From contig NW_020170389.1 in the NCBI RefSeq assembly GCF_000524195.1, positions 535,187 through 599,186 on the forward strand: a stretch of 64,000 bases of DNA, given 5' to 3'. Every line of letters begins with the position of its first letter. Position 1 is the first letter of the stretch. Under the pieces are notes generated by a model. That model did not search any database and had not been told where the DNA came from. It saw nothing but the letters and a program-made list of their open reading frames with translations. Source of the stretch: Echinococcus granulosus (lineage: Eukaryota > Platyhelminthes > Cestoda > Cyclophyllidea > Taeniidae). This document shows positions 1 to 13,000 of this stretch, in pieces. A program made the translations under genes and the position numbers.

Positions 1-192
1 AACTTCATTTTATGGTCAACTGAAGTGTTTTTCATTGACCAGATCCATGATAGAAATGGAAATCATGGTAAATGTAAATAACTGTTCTCCATTTGAACCT
101 CGAATACTACCTTGCTCACAAACCCAAGTGTAGGGGCATCGTGATGCGCGTACAGATCCACACCCATTGCAATCATTTACTAAATATTGCAG

Positions 193-319
193 ACGCCCAA
201 GTTGTTTAAAGCAATCCGCCCGGCTGTTTGGGTGTTACTTCCTTCACCGCATGTGACAGCCAGCCCAACGTTCTACGCAGAACCGCACTGTTCCCCATTT
301 AGAAATGGGATTTGGGAAG
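193..319 (+). CDS. possible isolated coding exon (left edge)
   Basis: A stretch open for 42 codons is bounded by a usable acceptor (ATTGCAG, ending at 192) and a donor (GGGAAG then GTGACA at 320). Its translation begins TPKLFKAIRPAVWVLL. It is more GC-rich than the flanking DNA. I recognise no family, and no neighbouring exon was found to join it to, so it may be an exon of a gene lying mainly to the left, or a chance reading frame. Confidence 0.2.
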
Positions 320-3300
320 GTGACATAGCCAATCAGTGCTTTCAAGAGCTTCCCTTTCCCCACTTCAAGCCGTCTATAAGGCTGTAAATTCCGAAGTTCT
401 TAACAAACGGAATCTCCAACACTTGGAATAACTGAAAACATTAGTCCTACATGCATTGTACATATACATACAATTCTATGTACCCCCTTCGCCGATGCCT
501 TTCATAGGATTTTTCTTGGAGTTGTTTACGGAGCATTTTCGTTGAATTTACTAAAAAAATTGTAAAATTACTGCCAGTAACTTTGTTTCCATTCGGTTTG
601 ACTCCCTTTTTGCACAACACTCACTTAATTGGACTGCGTTTTTGTGGAACGTTTAGAGAATCCATTCGACATCTTGTGCTAAAACGACAATTGATTGAAC
701 ACTGGCGCTGGATTACAAGTTTGTCAGGATAATCTATACCGTGTTAGGTGCTTCGCCCGGATTTGCAACGCGGCTAGGCTAGTACATAACTATTCCGTCA
801 AATATTAAACATCTTTGTACGGATCTTCCCCCCAACCTATCACCACTTCGAAAGTTTCCGAATGCTTTAAGTACATTAAGAGTCAGTGGAGTACTCTGGT
901 ACCGCTTACTTAAATACATCTAGAAGTTCAGTACATTGTTTACTTTGACGCATTTTGCATGACGTAGAATTAGTAACCAAAAACTACCTTCTGTTCTGCT
1001 TCTATCTAATTTAACTCGTTAGTTTAGCAGCACTTTTTAATGAGCAGTGCACGAGGTTCCTGAGTAGCGCCTATGCAACGGTAGGAAATACAACTTCCCA
1101 ATCAGCACTTACATGCGCAGATTTTAAGTCAATTTTTAGTTTTTTGGCCACTTCAGCATTTCTAGGTGACTCGAAATTATAATACATGATTAAGTTATTG
1201 GTCTTTCAGAAGAAACACCCAATAGCATCACGCACTGCGTTGTTTCCGTAAAAGAATCAAATTCACATCTGATGCAAAATACCTATACCAAAATTGAGAT
1301 TCTTCATTTGCGCCAAAGCGCGGAAAAAATTGCACGAAAATGCTGATTTTCCTAAGCGAAAATTCACCTACAGGTAAGAACTAAGCCTTATCTTCACTTT
1401 AAAACACCCTGAAACTTGTGTGGTAGTAGCACAGATAAACTCAAGTTCATAGTTAATATTTATGGTGCTAAAATGCGAGTTTCAGGGCAGTGTTTGATGC
1501 ATCACGAGAAGCGTGCATATTTACACTTTGCAAAGCATTTAAATAGAGTTTTATTTGTCAAATCAACCATAGTAGCAAAAATATGAGGGCCTTATTCCAT
1601 ACCCAAGCCTCCATTCTGGATCAGATAACTCTTCACGAAAATTGATTGACAGTGATAATACTTTCCAACTAATAGTGTTACTGTTCTTCTTGCGTATCTT
1701 TCAACAGAAAAATTAGACGAGCAACATGCTTTTGAGCTGATATATCATGCGACGGTGGTGTTTCCTACTCTTCAGCAGCTCCATCATTTGATTAAAAGAG
1801 GTAAATTCAGTAAGGTTTATTAATGAACCTCATTTTAAGTACACGAGGTTCCGAATCATCTTACTACGAATGGTGTGAAATGAAATAAGATAGGATGTAC
1901 ACCCAGCGCTGCAGTACAGGGCGCTGCGAACATTGTTTGCACTTCTATTTTATCAAAACACAGCGCGTCCATGAAGAAAAAAATAGGCAAGTTCTCATGT
2001 AAAGGATCCGGTATGAAATAGTTTCAAGAACAGTTGGACGATTTGCACAGAACAATTTCAAGTAGGACCTAAAATAGTAATGTGAAGGCGAAATAGAGTT
2101 AAGAAACCACTTACTAATATCTACTTCAGTAGCATAAAAATGTCCACTTTGAATTCCAGTAGACTCCGGTAATTCAGCTTTTAACTGACAAAAATTATTA
2201 GGTAATTAGATTTAATTTTAGTCACTGCAAGAGTGTAACTAATTTATTGTTACAAATGAACGAGGATAGAGATAAGCTAAAGATGAGTGGTTGAATAAAG
2301 AACCAAGGTGGTACACAAAGGGTAAATATATCAATTAGCCCACTGGCGCACAGGGAGTTAGTTCCGTGGCAACACCCAATCCTAGTAAGTACTATGTAAT
2401 GCCAAATTGGTCAATTGATTTGTTCCCCTTTGACGCTCAAAGGTGGCTAGATGTGGAAATAGCAGTCCACTACTACACTAGTTAAGCCCATCCAATAATC
2501 CGCACTCTGAAATCCAGGTAGAGCTTTAGCGACCACGGCAGTGATAGGTTTTTAACAAGTTGTATGAAAACTAAGCCCCTGGCAGCTCTACGGCAAATAA
2601 GGTAAATGGAAGGCGCAGCATACCATAGTTTCTGCGAAACTGTGGGGAATCCAGCAATCGATTTGATTTAGGTGAGTCCTTAAAGGTGAAGCTATTCCTG
2701 TGTAAAAAAGGGAAAAGTCAAAAAGTAGTTGAATAAGTATAATGTGCTAAGACAATTTCTTCATGTAAAAAATCAGTCATAACTAAATACACTATCCCGC
2801 TTCTCGTCTAAGCAAATGATTTTGCGATGGGGAACTGTGCCAACAATGAAAGGAACTGGGAGTGACTCAACAAAACGAAGGATTAGGAAACGTTCAATCT
2901 CAACTCTAAAAGTTCGGCTCTGTTTGTTTCATGCGACTGGGTCGGCGATTACACAATGAAGGTTCGTTAATTAGCCCCTTCGAATAAGTTTCTCCGAAAT
3001 CTACAAGCTTGTACCAAATTCAGGAGTCATTTTCCTGTGACATCTGATCATTAAAACACCTTCGCCTCCTAAACAAGGCGCTTTTCATGTGGATAACAGC
3101 AGTGATAAGACTTCCAAAATCAACGATATAGGTGGAACAAATCTGCACAATGTTCTACAGCATGTACGCCTCATATGCCTTAAAATATAAACCATATGTG
3201 AATTCCACATATCGCTTACTGTTTTAACATCAGCCCTATCAGTTCCCTTGTAGACGGATTGATCTCGTTCAAAGTAGGTGTTCTACATTACTGTTCCTGA

Positions 3301-3708
3301 TTTCTCCTTCAGATTCCTATGGGTTGGGTAATTGGCAGCGATTACACATCTACTAAGGTACTCAGTCGAGCCATTTAAACGCAGCCATTCTCCAAAGCGT
3401 CAGCGAAATAGACCAAGAGCCTCTTAAAGGAAGAAAGCGTCGAGCACACTTAAAAATAACTCTCTGCGTTGCAAGGCATATAGGTGCAGAAGTAGCTTCA
3501 TTTCAGCGATAGTAACGTAATTGGCAAGAACCAAATTTCATGCTAGATGACACGGAAATCGGACGGTGAGGGAATGAAGACGCCCAGAGAGCTTCAAATA
3601 AGACAGGCGTTTTGACAGTGAACGATCTGACGGGAGCTACGGGAGTAGACCACTATGAATATCGCTCTCCCTATTTTCAAGGTACTGCTTACAAATGAAG
3701 TGACACAC
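320..3708. other. no gene recognised
   Basis: About 3.4 kb of AT-rich DNA without an exon that I can support on either strand. The missing 3' exon(s) of the PTTG1IP-like gene should lie here or to the left of the window. I looked for the Arg/Glu-rich cytoplasmic tail that follows the membrane segment in vertebrate PTTG1IP and did not find it. Confidence 0.5.
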
Positions 3709-5749
3709 CTAACGAGGCGTCTAGCGTAGTGGTAGGTAAGGGAAGGACGAAAATTGGGGGAAGAGGAAAAGGCGGCAGCAGTAGTCCCACCGAGATCAAT
3801 ACGATTACAGCGACGTCTGAGGACGCATAGAATGCAGACGCAGAGGAGGAGAAAGCCCACGAAAACGAAGATTGCGATCGCGAGGGCAAGGAAGTAAGCA
3901 TAGGAAAGGTGGCAGCTGTACCAGTAGAGAGCGGAGAGGTTGGGCGGACAGGACGACCATGAAACCATGCCTAGTCGCGCCACCGGGAAGACCAAACACT
4001 TCTCTGTTGACTGGCAGTACATACACTGTACATGGATCAAAACAATATATACCATTATTCAGTCCAGGAAACGGATTCTACCAGACATCGAGAAAATGCT
4101 GGATTCTAGCTAATAAAATAGACAATGGAGAACACCAATGAACAGGCATACCCATGTTAAAAAAACAAGTAAAGTACAGAGACCCCTTGAAGTAGCCTTG
4201 ATATGTTACATATTTTGTCAATAGATGCGATTGTGTCGAGAGTCAACTTTGAATCCTGTACTTCGTTCTTGGTGCATGCGGAATAAAACCTAGTGACCCT
4301 TACCATCCGTGTATATGCAGTTAAAAGCCAGTAATAGGAACACTGAACTTCTCACAATGTGCAAAATATCCAAATCTCAACGGCATCTGAGCTATGCACA
4401 CCATGAAGTCTAACCAACTTCAAAAATTTTCACATATTCTTAAGTGGATCGCTTAAAAATAATCCACAATTGGCATGCGGTGCTGCACAGGTGAATACAT
4501 TATTGTTGCGAAAAGTGAATGCTATGATTGAAAACAGTTTTTCCTACTGGAGAGGTTACGCGTTGAAGGGGACGATAGGAACTCAAACTTAGTGAACCTG
4601 AGTGAATGTTAGGTGAAAACAGTAGGCGGAATGGTGCGATCGGGGTGGTCAGCAATGATATATCAATACAATGATCTCTTGATCTAAAAAGCAGAGAACA
4701 AAGTTAGTGGAATTTGTCGTGTTAACGTTAGGAGAAAAATTGACAGGATAGATAAGTGTAAAATAAAATCGAAGTCGCTTTGCAATGTGACATATTTATA
4801 GTGTAAGCAAGTAAAGAGTGTTCATAAGCCTTTGTATGGAAATCTCAAATCACAATTACATGCAAAAGTGAGTGATATACTCTAAAATCTGTTTCTGGCG
4901 GATGAAATCTATTGAAATGGTTAATAGGTAAATCGAACCGAGAAGCAATCAGCATGGAGCCGATAGGGATATTGCTTGTTGTAGCATAGAGCCCTAAATA
5001 AAATGCAGTAGTTGATATGAGCATTTAACCTGGTTGATTCTGTGAATAGCCAGAGTCTACGCAGATCAAGGGATCATAGGAAGTCAAATAGATGATATGT
5101 TCGGAGATTACAGAAGAGAAGCCCAAAAATGAAGAAATCAGTGTGAATGACAACCAAAATATTAGATAATCTATGGGCCCATCTCTCGTAGAGACTAGCT
5201 GTACATCAATGATGTGCAGGTCGTCTTTGATCAATTGCGTACCGCACAATTGTATGGTGATAACGACAAAGCATTTGCACAAAAGCATGGTCAAAGAGTA
5301 TCAGATTACAACACCAGAAACTTCAGCTTACATATATACTTATGGTTCAGTGTAAAATTTCTAGCAAAAGTGAGGTGTTCCCGTCTATAGTTCACAGCCA
5401 TATATTAGTGCTATCTGTTTTTGAAGCATATGCTGGGTAGAAACAAGTAGAAGCGATCTCTACAGGCACTAAACTGTGATTACCATCAAGCCAACCCGAA
5501 AAAAATGAGTAAAATGTGTAGGCTACACTGAAACGATCGATTACAAAAAAACCGAAGGATGAGTACCAAAATCCACAAATCACCAATATTGGCTGACAAG
5601 TCCCATGTTGACTGATTAACAAAGGGCAGGATTTGTGAAATAAAAGTGGCAAAAGTAAACTTACCGAGGTATTGGCCAAGCATTCCTCACAACTAAAACT
5701 CCTTTCGCAAGGAAGTGCGCCTAGACCAGTTGCAGAAACCATCAGTACA
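3709..5749 (-). CDS. PTTG1IP: PTTG1IP-like single-pass membrane protein, partial (two exons)
   Basis: Two exons match the extracellular PSI-like Cys module and membrane segment of PTTG1IP (PTTG-binding factor, a type I membrane protein that binds securin in vertebrates). Exon A (5749-5665) carries CERSFSCEECLANTS and ends at a perfect GTAAGT donor. Exon B starts at 4025 after TACAG with CMYCQSTEKCLVFP. The joined text gives the family pattern CEECL-N-SC-x-x-C-KCL-x-x-P, with eight extracellular cysteines as in the human protein, then a membrane segment starting YFLALAIAIFVFVGFLLL and a stop-transfer RRRC. The junction is phase 0 on both sides. Exon B may end at 3791 (CTCG before GTGGGA) or 3709 (GTTAG before GTGTGT). 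The signal-peptide exon upstream of 5749 and the cytoplasmic tail were not found, so the model is incomplete. The intron is 1.6 kb. Confidence 0.72.
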
Positions 5750-7092
5750 CTAAGGAAATCATATCAACCGCCGAGAAAATCAACGAATGGCCAGTGTCAG
5801 TCAAGCCTTGACTTCAGAAATACCTAGTCAAGTCGTGATCATCAAATCTGTTTAGTAATTTTAAGAAAAGAAAACATGAGAAAAGACGATATGGTGGCTA
5901 TGTTGAGCACAAAAATGGCAAGTGAGGGCACATCCAGGAATAGACTTGACGCAACATTATATTTTACCAAATATAGTTTGTCCAACAAATTACCTAGATA
6001 TATCGAATGATTGAAGCAATGTAAAAGGTGGTCTGGCCTCAAGGAAGTAAGAAAGCTGATACTGCGGCAAAACATAAACAAGATTTGCGTTCCGTTAAAG
6101 CTTCCACAGAAGGTAAATAGCCACATTAATCACAAAGCACACCGAATTTGAATATGATTTGATGTTCATACAAACGAAACTCAGGAAGAGCCAGCTTATT
6201 AAAAAAGGCAGGTGTGGCAAGGTATCCATGACAAACTCCCAAATATGTGCTTCTTATTCGCGCTAAATCTCATGCGACCATCTCGCTGAAGTATTCCAAC
6301 TCGTTGCCAGATGAATGATTGGTTTTGTTCTGCACTTGTAAAATAACATACCTAAGTCTAAGGTGAGAAAACGCTTGTTCCTACTCCACCATAAGAATTC
6401 TCTATTTGGCAAAAAACCAGAGAACCTGATGTCACGTGCTTGGTATAATTCTTTGAAAATACTAATTAATCTGCTAGTTTTTCATAATTGCCTACATACT
6501 TTAGCCTTAATGATCTTGTTTGATTACTTGGAGCATTAAAATTCTTTACAATGTAAGGGGGGTTTTTTGAGTGTCCTTTCTCCACTGGAACTGAGGTACT
6601 TATGTCTTTCTCAACGTGGTTCCCAACATGATGCTCATGTTCTTACAGATTTCATGTGGATTTTATCATCAAATTTGATCTTTTTGCAAAAGTTGTCTTC
6701 ATTTTGGGTCTGCATGGTATTTTTCCTTTTTCCTCATTCCGAAGTATATGCGTCCTGTTTGTAATTTTGCATTAATTCCCCTTTGACATCGCGACATAGT
6801 TATGGTTTCACTTGTATGTACTTCCTTTTTGTTTAGGTTGGAACTGAAGCCGCTTTGTTTCCTACTTTTTGTTCCGAAGGCATTTTCATTTTGCGAGAAA
6901 TCCTAGCTACAATTGATAGTTATGGGTACAATTAGATCTTCCTTTGTTTTTACTTTTTGGTGTGGCTTTTTGGTCTTTTGTCTAGTACTTTCACTGGAAC
7001 AGATTTAAAATTCCTTTTTTATCCTGTGCTCTTACTAACCCCAGTTTTTCCTTTTTTGGACATCAGAACTTTCAGTTACACCTCCTGGCTAA
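5750..7092. promoter_or_regulatory. divergent upstream region between PTTG1IP-like and LIS1
   Basis: The two flanking genes point away from each other. The top strand changes from A-rich (to about 6.4 kb) to T-rich (from about 6.54 kb), matching the change of transcribed strand, so the promoters probably lie near 6.3-6.6 kb. The missing first exon of the minus-strand gene should be in this interval but I could not identify it. Just upstream of the LIS1 ATG is a long T-rich tract followed by two AG dinucleotides, which could be a splice (or spliced-leader) acceptor for the LIS1 5' end. Confidence 0.4.
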
Positions 7093-10000
7093 ATGGTGCT
7101 GTCAGAACGTCAACGGGACGAATTGTATGTTTTTAGCTTACTTTATCCTAAAACTGATACAGGCATCAAGCGATTGCAGACTACCTTCGGTCAAATGGTT
7201 ATGAACAAGCTTTGAATGAGTTCAAGCGGGAAGCTAGTTTAGTACGCTTGTCACATTCATTTAACATTCATACACTTAGAATTCTAACATTGAAGCCAAG
7301 TTCGCTGGCCTATTGGAAAAGAAATGGACTTCGGTTATTCGTCTTCAAATGAAGGTAACCATCAGCACGTATATCAAATATATGTTATTTTGAAGAGCTG
7401 TATTTAAATGTTCTATTTATGTTTATGTAAGACAGCGTAGCCATTTCCCTCCTTTTTGGATCTAATGGTAATCAATGTAATATTTTTCTTTCCAGTAAGC
7501 ATTTTAAACTATTTTGATCAGACTATGGAGCTTTGTATACCTCATAAACCACTTTCTACTGACCAAGTATTTTTTAATACCTCGCACACATTCTTTAGTA
7601 TTTGTAAAGTCAAATGAATCAAGCTTGACTAAGTAGCTATTTAAAGTAGATAGTACTCTTTTAGCTGGTCGGACTACAGATAATGATGCTCAAACTGGTT
7701 TTCTTTGGGGCGAACTATTTGGTAAACTGAGCGTCTGTTAAAAAATCTGATAAACGGGACTACTTGGGTGCGGTTATTTTGCCGAAAACGCAGTATCTTC
7801 ATTGGTATGCTGCTAGAGGAACTCGCCCTAAAGGCAATGTATATTCTTATTTGTGCGTCCACAAAGCCAATCCGAATACTGCCTTGTCACTCTGCAAACT
7901 CAATTCGCACCATTTGTACTCATCAGAGTTTATTACAATTTTCCTCCTGCCAGGACTTTGACAAATGTAGTTTTTTAAACACGTTAAAGACCCCTAATTT
8001 CTCTTAAAAGTCGTCATTCGTATGATGAAGATCTTCACAAGGCGAGATAGTATAGTGAGTGAACTTCAATACCGTGTCTCAACGGGCCGTTTTAAAATTC
8101 ATGCTTACGGCCTGACGTGCTTTTTTCGAAACGCATCAGACAGACTCTTCATCAGTCTTGAAAGGCTGACAACGGGGTCGTTGCCACTTTGCTTCCCTTC
8201 AGGTAATGGATCTGGAGTCGAAATTGGCGGAGGCGGAGCGTGAGAACAAGCAGCTGCAGACGAGTGTGGGCTACGGGCCGGTGGGTGCGGCACCGGGTTC
8301 CGGTCTGCCCGGCCGCGGCGGGGACCGTCGTGGTGGCGTCGATGCCATTCCCCGACCCCCCGCCAAGTACACCCTCACTGGGCATCGTTCCACTGTCACT
8401 CGGGTTAAACTTCACCCCCATTACAATGTTTTTGTCTCTGCCAGTGAGGACGCTACTATTAAGGTCAGTTTGGGGGCCAATTGCCCAACTTATGTTCTAT
8501 CATTTTATGAGTTGTGCAAAATCCTTTTCTTTCATTTTTATGACTTGCCTCCTAGGTTAGCATGGATTAGTAAGCTCAGCGTTGCGCACTAACTTAGGAT
8601 CATTTTGAACTTGATATTAGTTTATCCAGTAGGCCTACCTTAAATAATGTGCCTCTATCAGATAAAAAGTACTGGAAATTTCGCCTTGTCAATTTGGTCT
8701 ATGTTGAGATATGGGATTATTATCACTCTAACGTATGGCTTATGGGTCGAATGAGGAATCTTAAGAATGATTCACTAATCCACGTCCGGTTAATTCAAAG
8801 CCTTTATTTTGTTTATGCTTCTGTTAAGATTTTTGCGTCGTCTTTTTTTCGTGAATGAGTTGGTAATAAGGCTGTGTATTTATGCCTTCGTGCATCGCTC
8901 GTTCTCAACCGCTGTAGACAGTGTGCCGGCGCACGTAGTTCAGCCGGCTCTTCGGTCACAGGCACTAGTCACTAGCCAGTGAAGACTATTTTAATGGTCT
9001 TGACGCTCTTTACAGTCATGCTGGCACTTGAGATATGATAGTTTCTTCCTTTCGTTTAATACTACTAGTTTTTCTAACTATTTTGAGCTTCCTTTTCAGT
9101 TGTTTGCTTTTACACTCTTGTACGAGTGCTTAAAATAGTACCGCATCATGCTGCAACGTTTCGCAGCATTGCAGAAGCCAGCATTGATTTACTGGCTGAT
9201 TCACTGACTTACGGTTGGACTTTAAAGTATCGTCATTTTAGGGTAACCTTATAAAATGATAACAAAATACCTATGACTAAGCTTTTGGTGAGCGCGCCCA
9301 GTAATGATCTTGCATCACCTCCGTATTTCGAGTAAAGGGTTTCGTTCTGACTGGCGGTTTTTACCCTAAGTGAAAAGGATCCTTTGGAAAACTCCATTCA
9401 AAATTAGGCAACTTCTTAGCGGATGAGACATGCACTAGTTTTGGCAAATTCATTAGCTCTACGGTCATGCAGCATTTAGCTACTTGCCCTTTAAATCTAT
9501 TTGGAAAAATAATGTGAGTAAACGGCTTGTCGCCCTTGAACTAGTTCATCGTGAAACAAACGGCTACTTCATGCACAGTTTGGAACGTTGATGGGTTTTT
9601 CAAATCATAGTTCGGGTAGCCTGACGATGACTTCTCTGATAATATTAAACCCTCTGGGGCAAGAATTAGTTCAACGACCTCGGCTCAGGCAAGAAACCTT
9701 TTCGATGTTTTTTTTTGGTCGATGGGAGATTTTCATGTTTTATGGGGTTTGTAAGCATTCCATTGGTACAATGATTAAGTATTGCGGCGTTTGCCATAAA
9801 AACTATGTAATTGAAATTTAGTTTACACAACATTTAGAATAAAGCTTTAACTGTTCATGGCTTGTTTGTGACGGTTTAGTACCAGGAATGAATGTGGCGC
9901 TAAATTAGTTTAAGATTTGATGAATGTGATTAGTGATAGACAGTTCCCAAGGCTAGGAGTGGAGATGCCATTCGAGCCTTATTGCTTATAAGCACTCCAT

Positions 10001-13000
10001 CCAGATGGTGTAGTAATAATTAGCCTGCCTATTGATCAGGCTTTCCCTTTTTTATGTACGACACATATCTGCCAGTTGAGAATACGAGCAACACAAGCTA
10101 GAAACCAAACACATACCAGTAGTCTTTTGGATTGAGGTCCGTCTGGGCAATTTATCCGAGCATTTATGACTGTCAAAATGATCTGTATGAACATAGGTTT
10201 CATGCGACTTGTCTCCTTTATGCAGCAGTAGGAAAAAAATGAGGTGGTTTCTCTTCGAGCTTTTGTGGTTTGATAAAGGGATCCGAAAGTTAGGCCCAAA
10301 ACTGAAGTAGCGGTGTATTTATCAAGTAATACTACCAGTAAAATATCCGTCTCACACTAGGCGTAAGTTAGTATCAAAGATTTGGCGCTATTATTCAAAA
10401 ATGTTGGGCCGTCTGAAAGAAAAGTCGACAAGGTAAAGGAAATAGAAGAATTAGGCAGTCATGTTTTAGGCAAGAGGTCGTCTTGACGTTACCTTGTCAG
10501 TCTTATTGTTGGTGGTTTGTGTTCCACACCAACCCATTGACACAATGAATGGACGGGATTGAACGAAGTGCCAGAAAATTTCTCGTAATTACTTCATAAA
10601 TAAGGTTTTGCTTAACTGGTGCAGATTGTCAGTTTTAGCTGGATGTTTCATAGCTTGCTATTAGTAGCCAAATCTCGGGAGGAACGAACGCAGTAGTCGA
10701 TGCAATGTGCACTAGGTGGTTTCTAAGATTTACTGTTGTAGGCAATTTGATCAGTAGCGGTGTCCTCATAAGCCTGCTATATTTTTATTATCACCCAGCA
10801 CACCTCCGACCCATTGCGTCAGACAAGTCGAAATATCCGCCTACAGTAGCTGAGTAGTACCGACTATTTTACTTAATGGGATGTTTTTGATTACCGGAAG
10901 TGAGTCATTTTCTATTATGCACGAGAATATTGTGGACTTGCATAGCTCACTGCCATTATTTTTACCTTGTGACGTTTACCCATTTGATTCATGCAGAAGG
11001 CGATATCCATTCAGCCATCCATGCTGACCTTATTCAAATGGCTCCAGCGTCGAGACTCAAAAGTCAACAACAGACTGAAGCAATAATGTTGCGTCTTTAA
11101 AGTACGGGTCAGTAAAAAATACCACAAGTAGTGGGGTATAAAGAGAAATTCCTATACATGGGTGGTTTTTCGCTCCATAAATGCTGTGCAATGACTTCAA
11201 TTGGTGCAGGTGTGGGACTACGAGGTGGGCGAGTTTGAAGCAACGCTGAAGGGTCATACGGACGCGGTGCAAGACGTGGGTTTCGACCCCTCGGGCAACC
11301 TACTCGTCTCCTGCTCCGCCGACATGCAGGTGAAACTGTGGGACTTCACTACGTATACGTGCATCAAAACCCTCTCTGGGCACGACCATAGTGTTTCCAG
11401 TGTCTGCTTCTTACCCTCCGGTGATTTTCTCGTCAGCGCCAGTCGAGACAAGACAATTAAGGTCTGGGAGGTCGCCACCGGGTATGCCTTTATGTCCCTC
11501 ATTCCCCTTCAATTTTGACATTGAAATAGGCGAAAGTAATCCCCATTGGTGTTTGATCGCAATGAGCCTATTCATCGCATAGTCACTAGCCTTAGTCTGC
11601 TTCTCTGAATCACTCCTGTTTATCCTAGCTGCGACTGTTGGGGGCTAGCCTTCTGTTGCAACGGGTCTTGCAGACACTCATGGTTTCAAAAGTGGGCTTT
11701 ATTTGAATGCTCCAAAAGTTCATCGATGTGCCTTAGCATAGGTGTATTGCCTGCAGTCATTCTACAGTCTTGTGGGGATCTACTTTGCACCTCCTTTCAA
11801 AGGCGTCATTTGCCTATAGTATTAGCTTTCGGATGTCACTGCATACTTATTATTGTAATTTTCAGGTGCATCGAAACCTTCAAGTTACAGGATTTGTATT
11901 GTTGAATTTGCTGTGTTGTAATGTCCTTTAGGCTCTAATTCATCTCTTCTGAGGAGCTATAACTGTGCATTCGAAAATATCATATCGCTGTAAATGATGT
12001 CTACTTTATTTAAAGGATTTACTTATCGATGTCAATCTTCCTGTCTGGAATGGCTTCTTTTTAATACCGTGTAATTGACAGACTAGTCGAAACGTCTAAT
12101 TTCCCAGAAATAACGTTAATAAATTTAAGTCAACCGCCTTATTTCATGGATAGTTTTGCATCAATTTATTGTTCTTCGTTTTTATCGAGGAGTAGTAATT
12201 TCTTGTTATTTTTAAATCACTGATTTGGTACTGTAAGGCCCATCGTTCATCCATCGCTTCGAAGTAATTTTCATAGGTGCCCATACTAGAATTATTTTTT
12301 CAATAATGTTTACTTCCCACAGAAAGCTACTCCATTTCACGATGTTCCTTTATGTATGCGCATTGATACATCTTTATATAGGGACTCCTCCAAGTGTCTA
12401 AATTTCAAGAATCTTGCTAAATGATGCATTGCTATTGTTTTAAGTTGCAGTTTTTTCCCACTTTGAGAGTTCACATATCATCGGTCTAGAACGCCAAGCA
12501 TCTGGTGAGTTGAGCATTTGTCTGTACACTACCATAGGTACTGCGTGAAGACACTCACAGAACACCGCGAGTGGATCCGGTGCGTACGACCGAATCTCGA
12601 TGGTAGTCTGCTGGCGAGTTGTTCCAACGACCAGGAGGTTCGGGTGTGGGCGATGGGCGGGAGCGCTCGTGACTGCAAAGCCCTCGCGGTACTGCATGGT
12701 CATGAGCACGTAGTGGAGTGCGTCGCCTGGATGGCGCCTAACAACCCCCAGGCTGCCAAAGCCATTGCTGCCGCCACCGCTAAAAGTGAAAACGGAGCCC
12801 TACAGCAACAGCAGCAGGTGAATGGTGGTGATGTTGTCTCAATTGGTGGCACTACATCTGAAGATGCTCCTATCATCTTGGCCTCTGGGGCTCGCGACAG
12901 GCAAATCTGCATCTGGGACGTTAGGGCTGCCACTTGCCTCTTCACACTGGTGTGTTCCTTTTATTGGAAAATTGCACATTCACTTCAACCTTTTTATTCA

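Noticed and set aside
5842..6126. Hydrophobic minus-strand frame as the signal-peptide exon of the PTTG1IP-like gene
   Set aside because: Its only good donor (TCTAG before GTAATT) is in phase 1, while the next exon needs phase 2, and the start does not look like a signal peptide.
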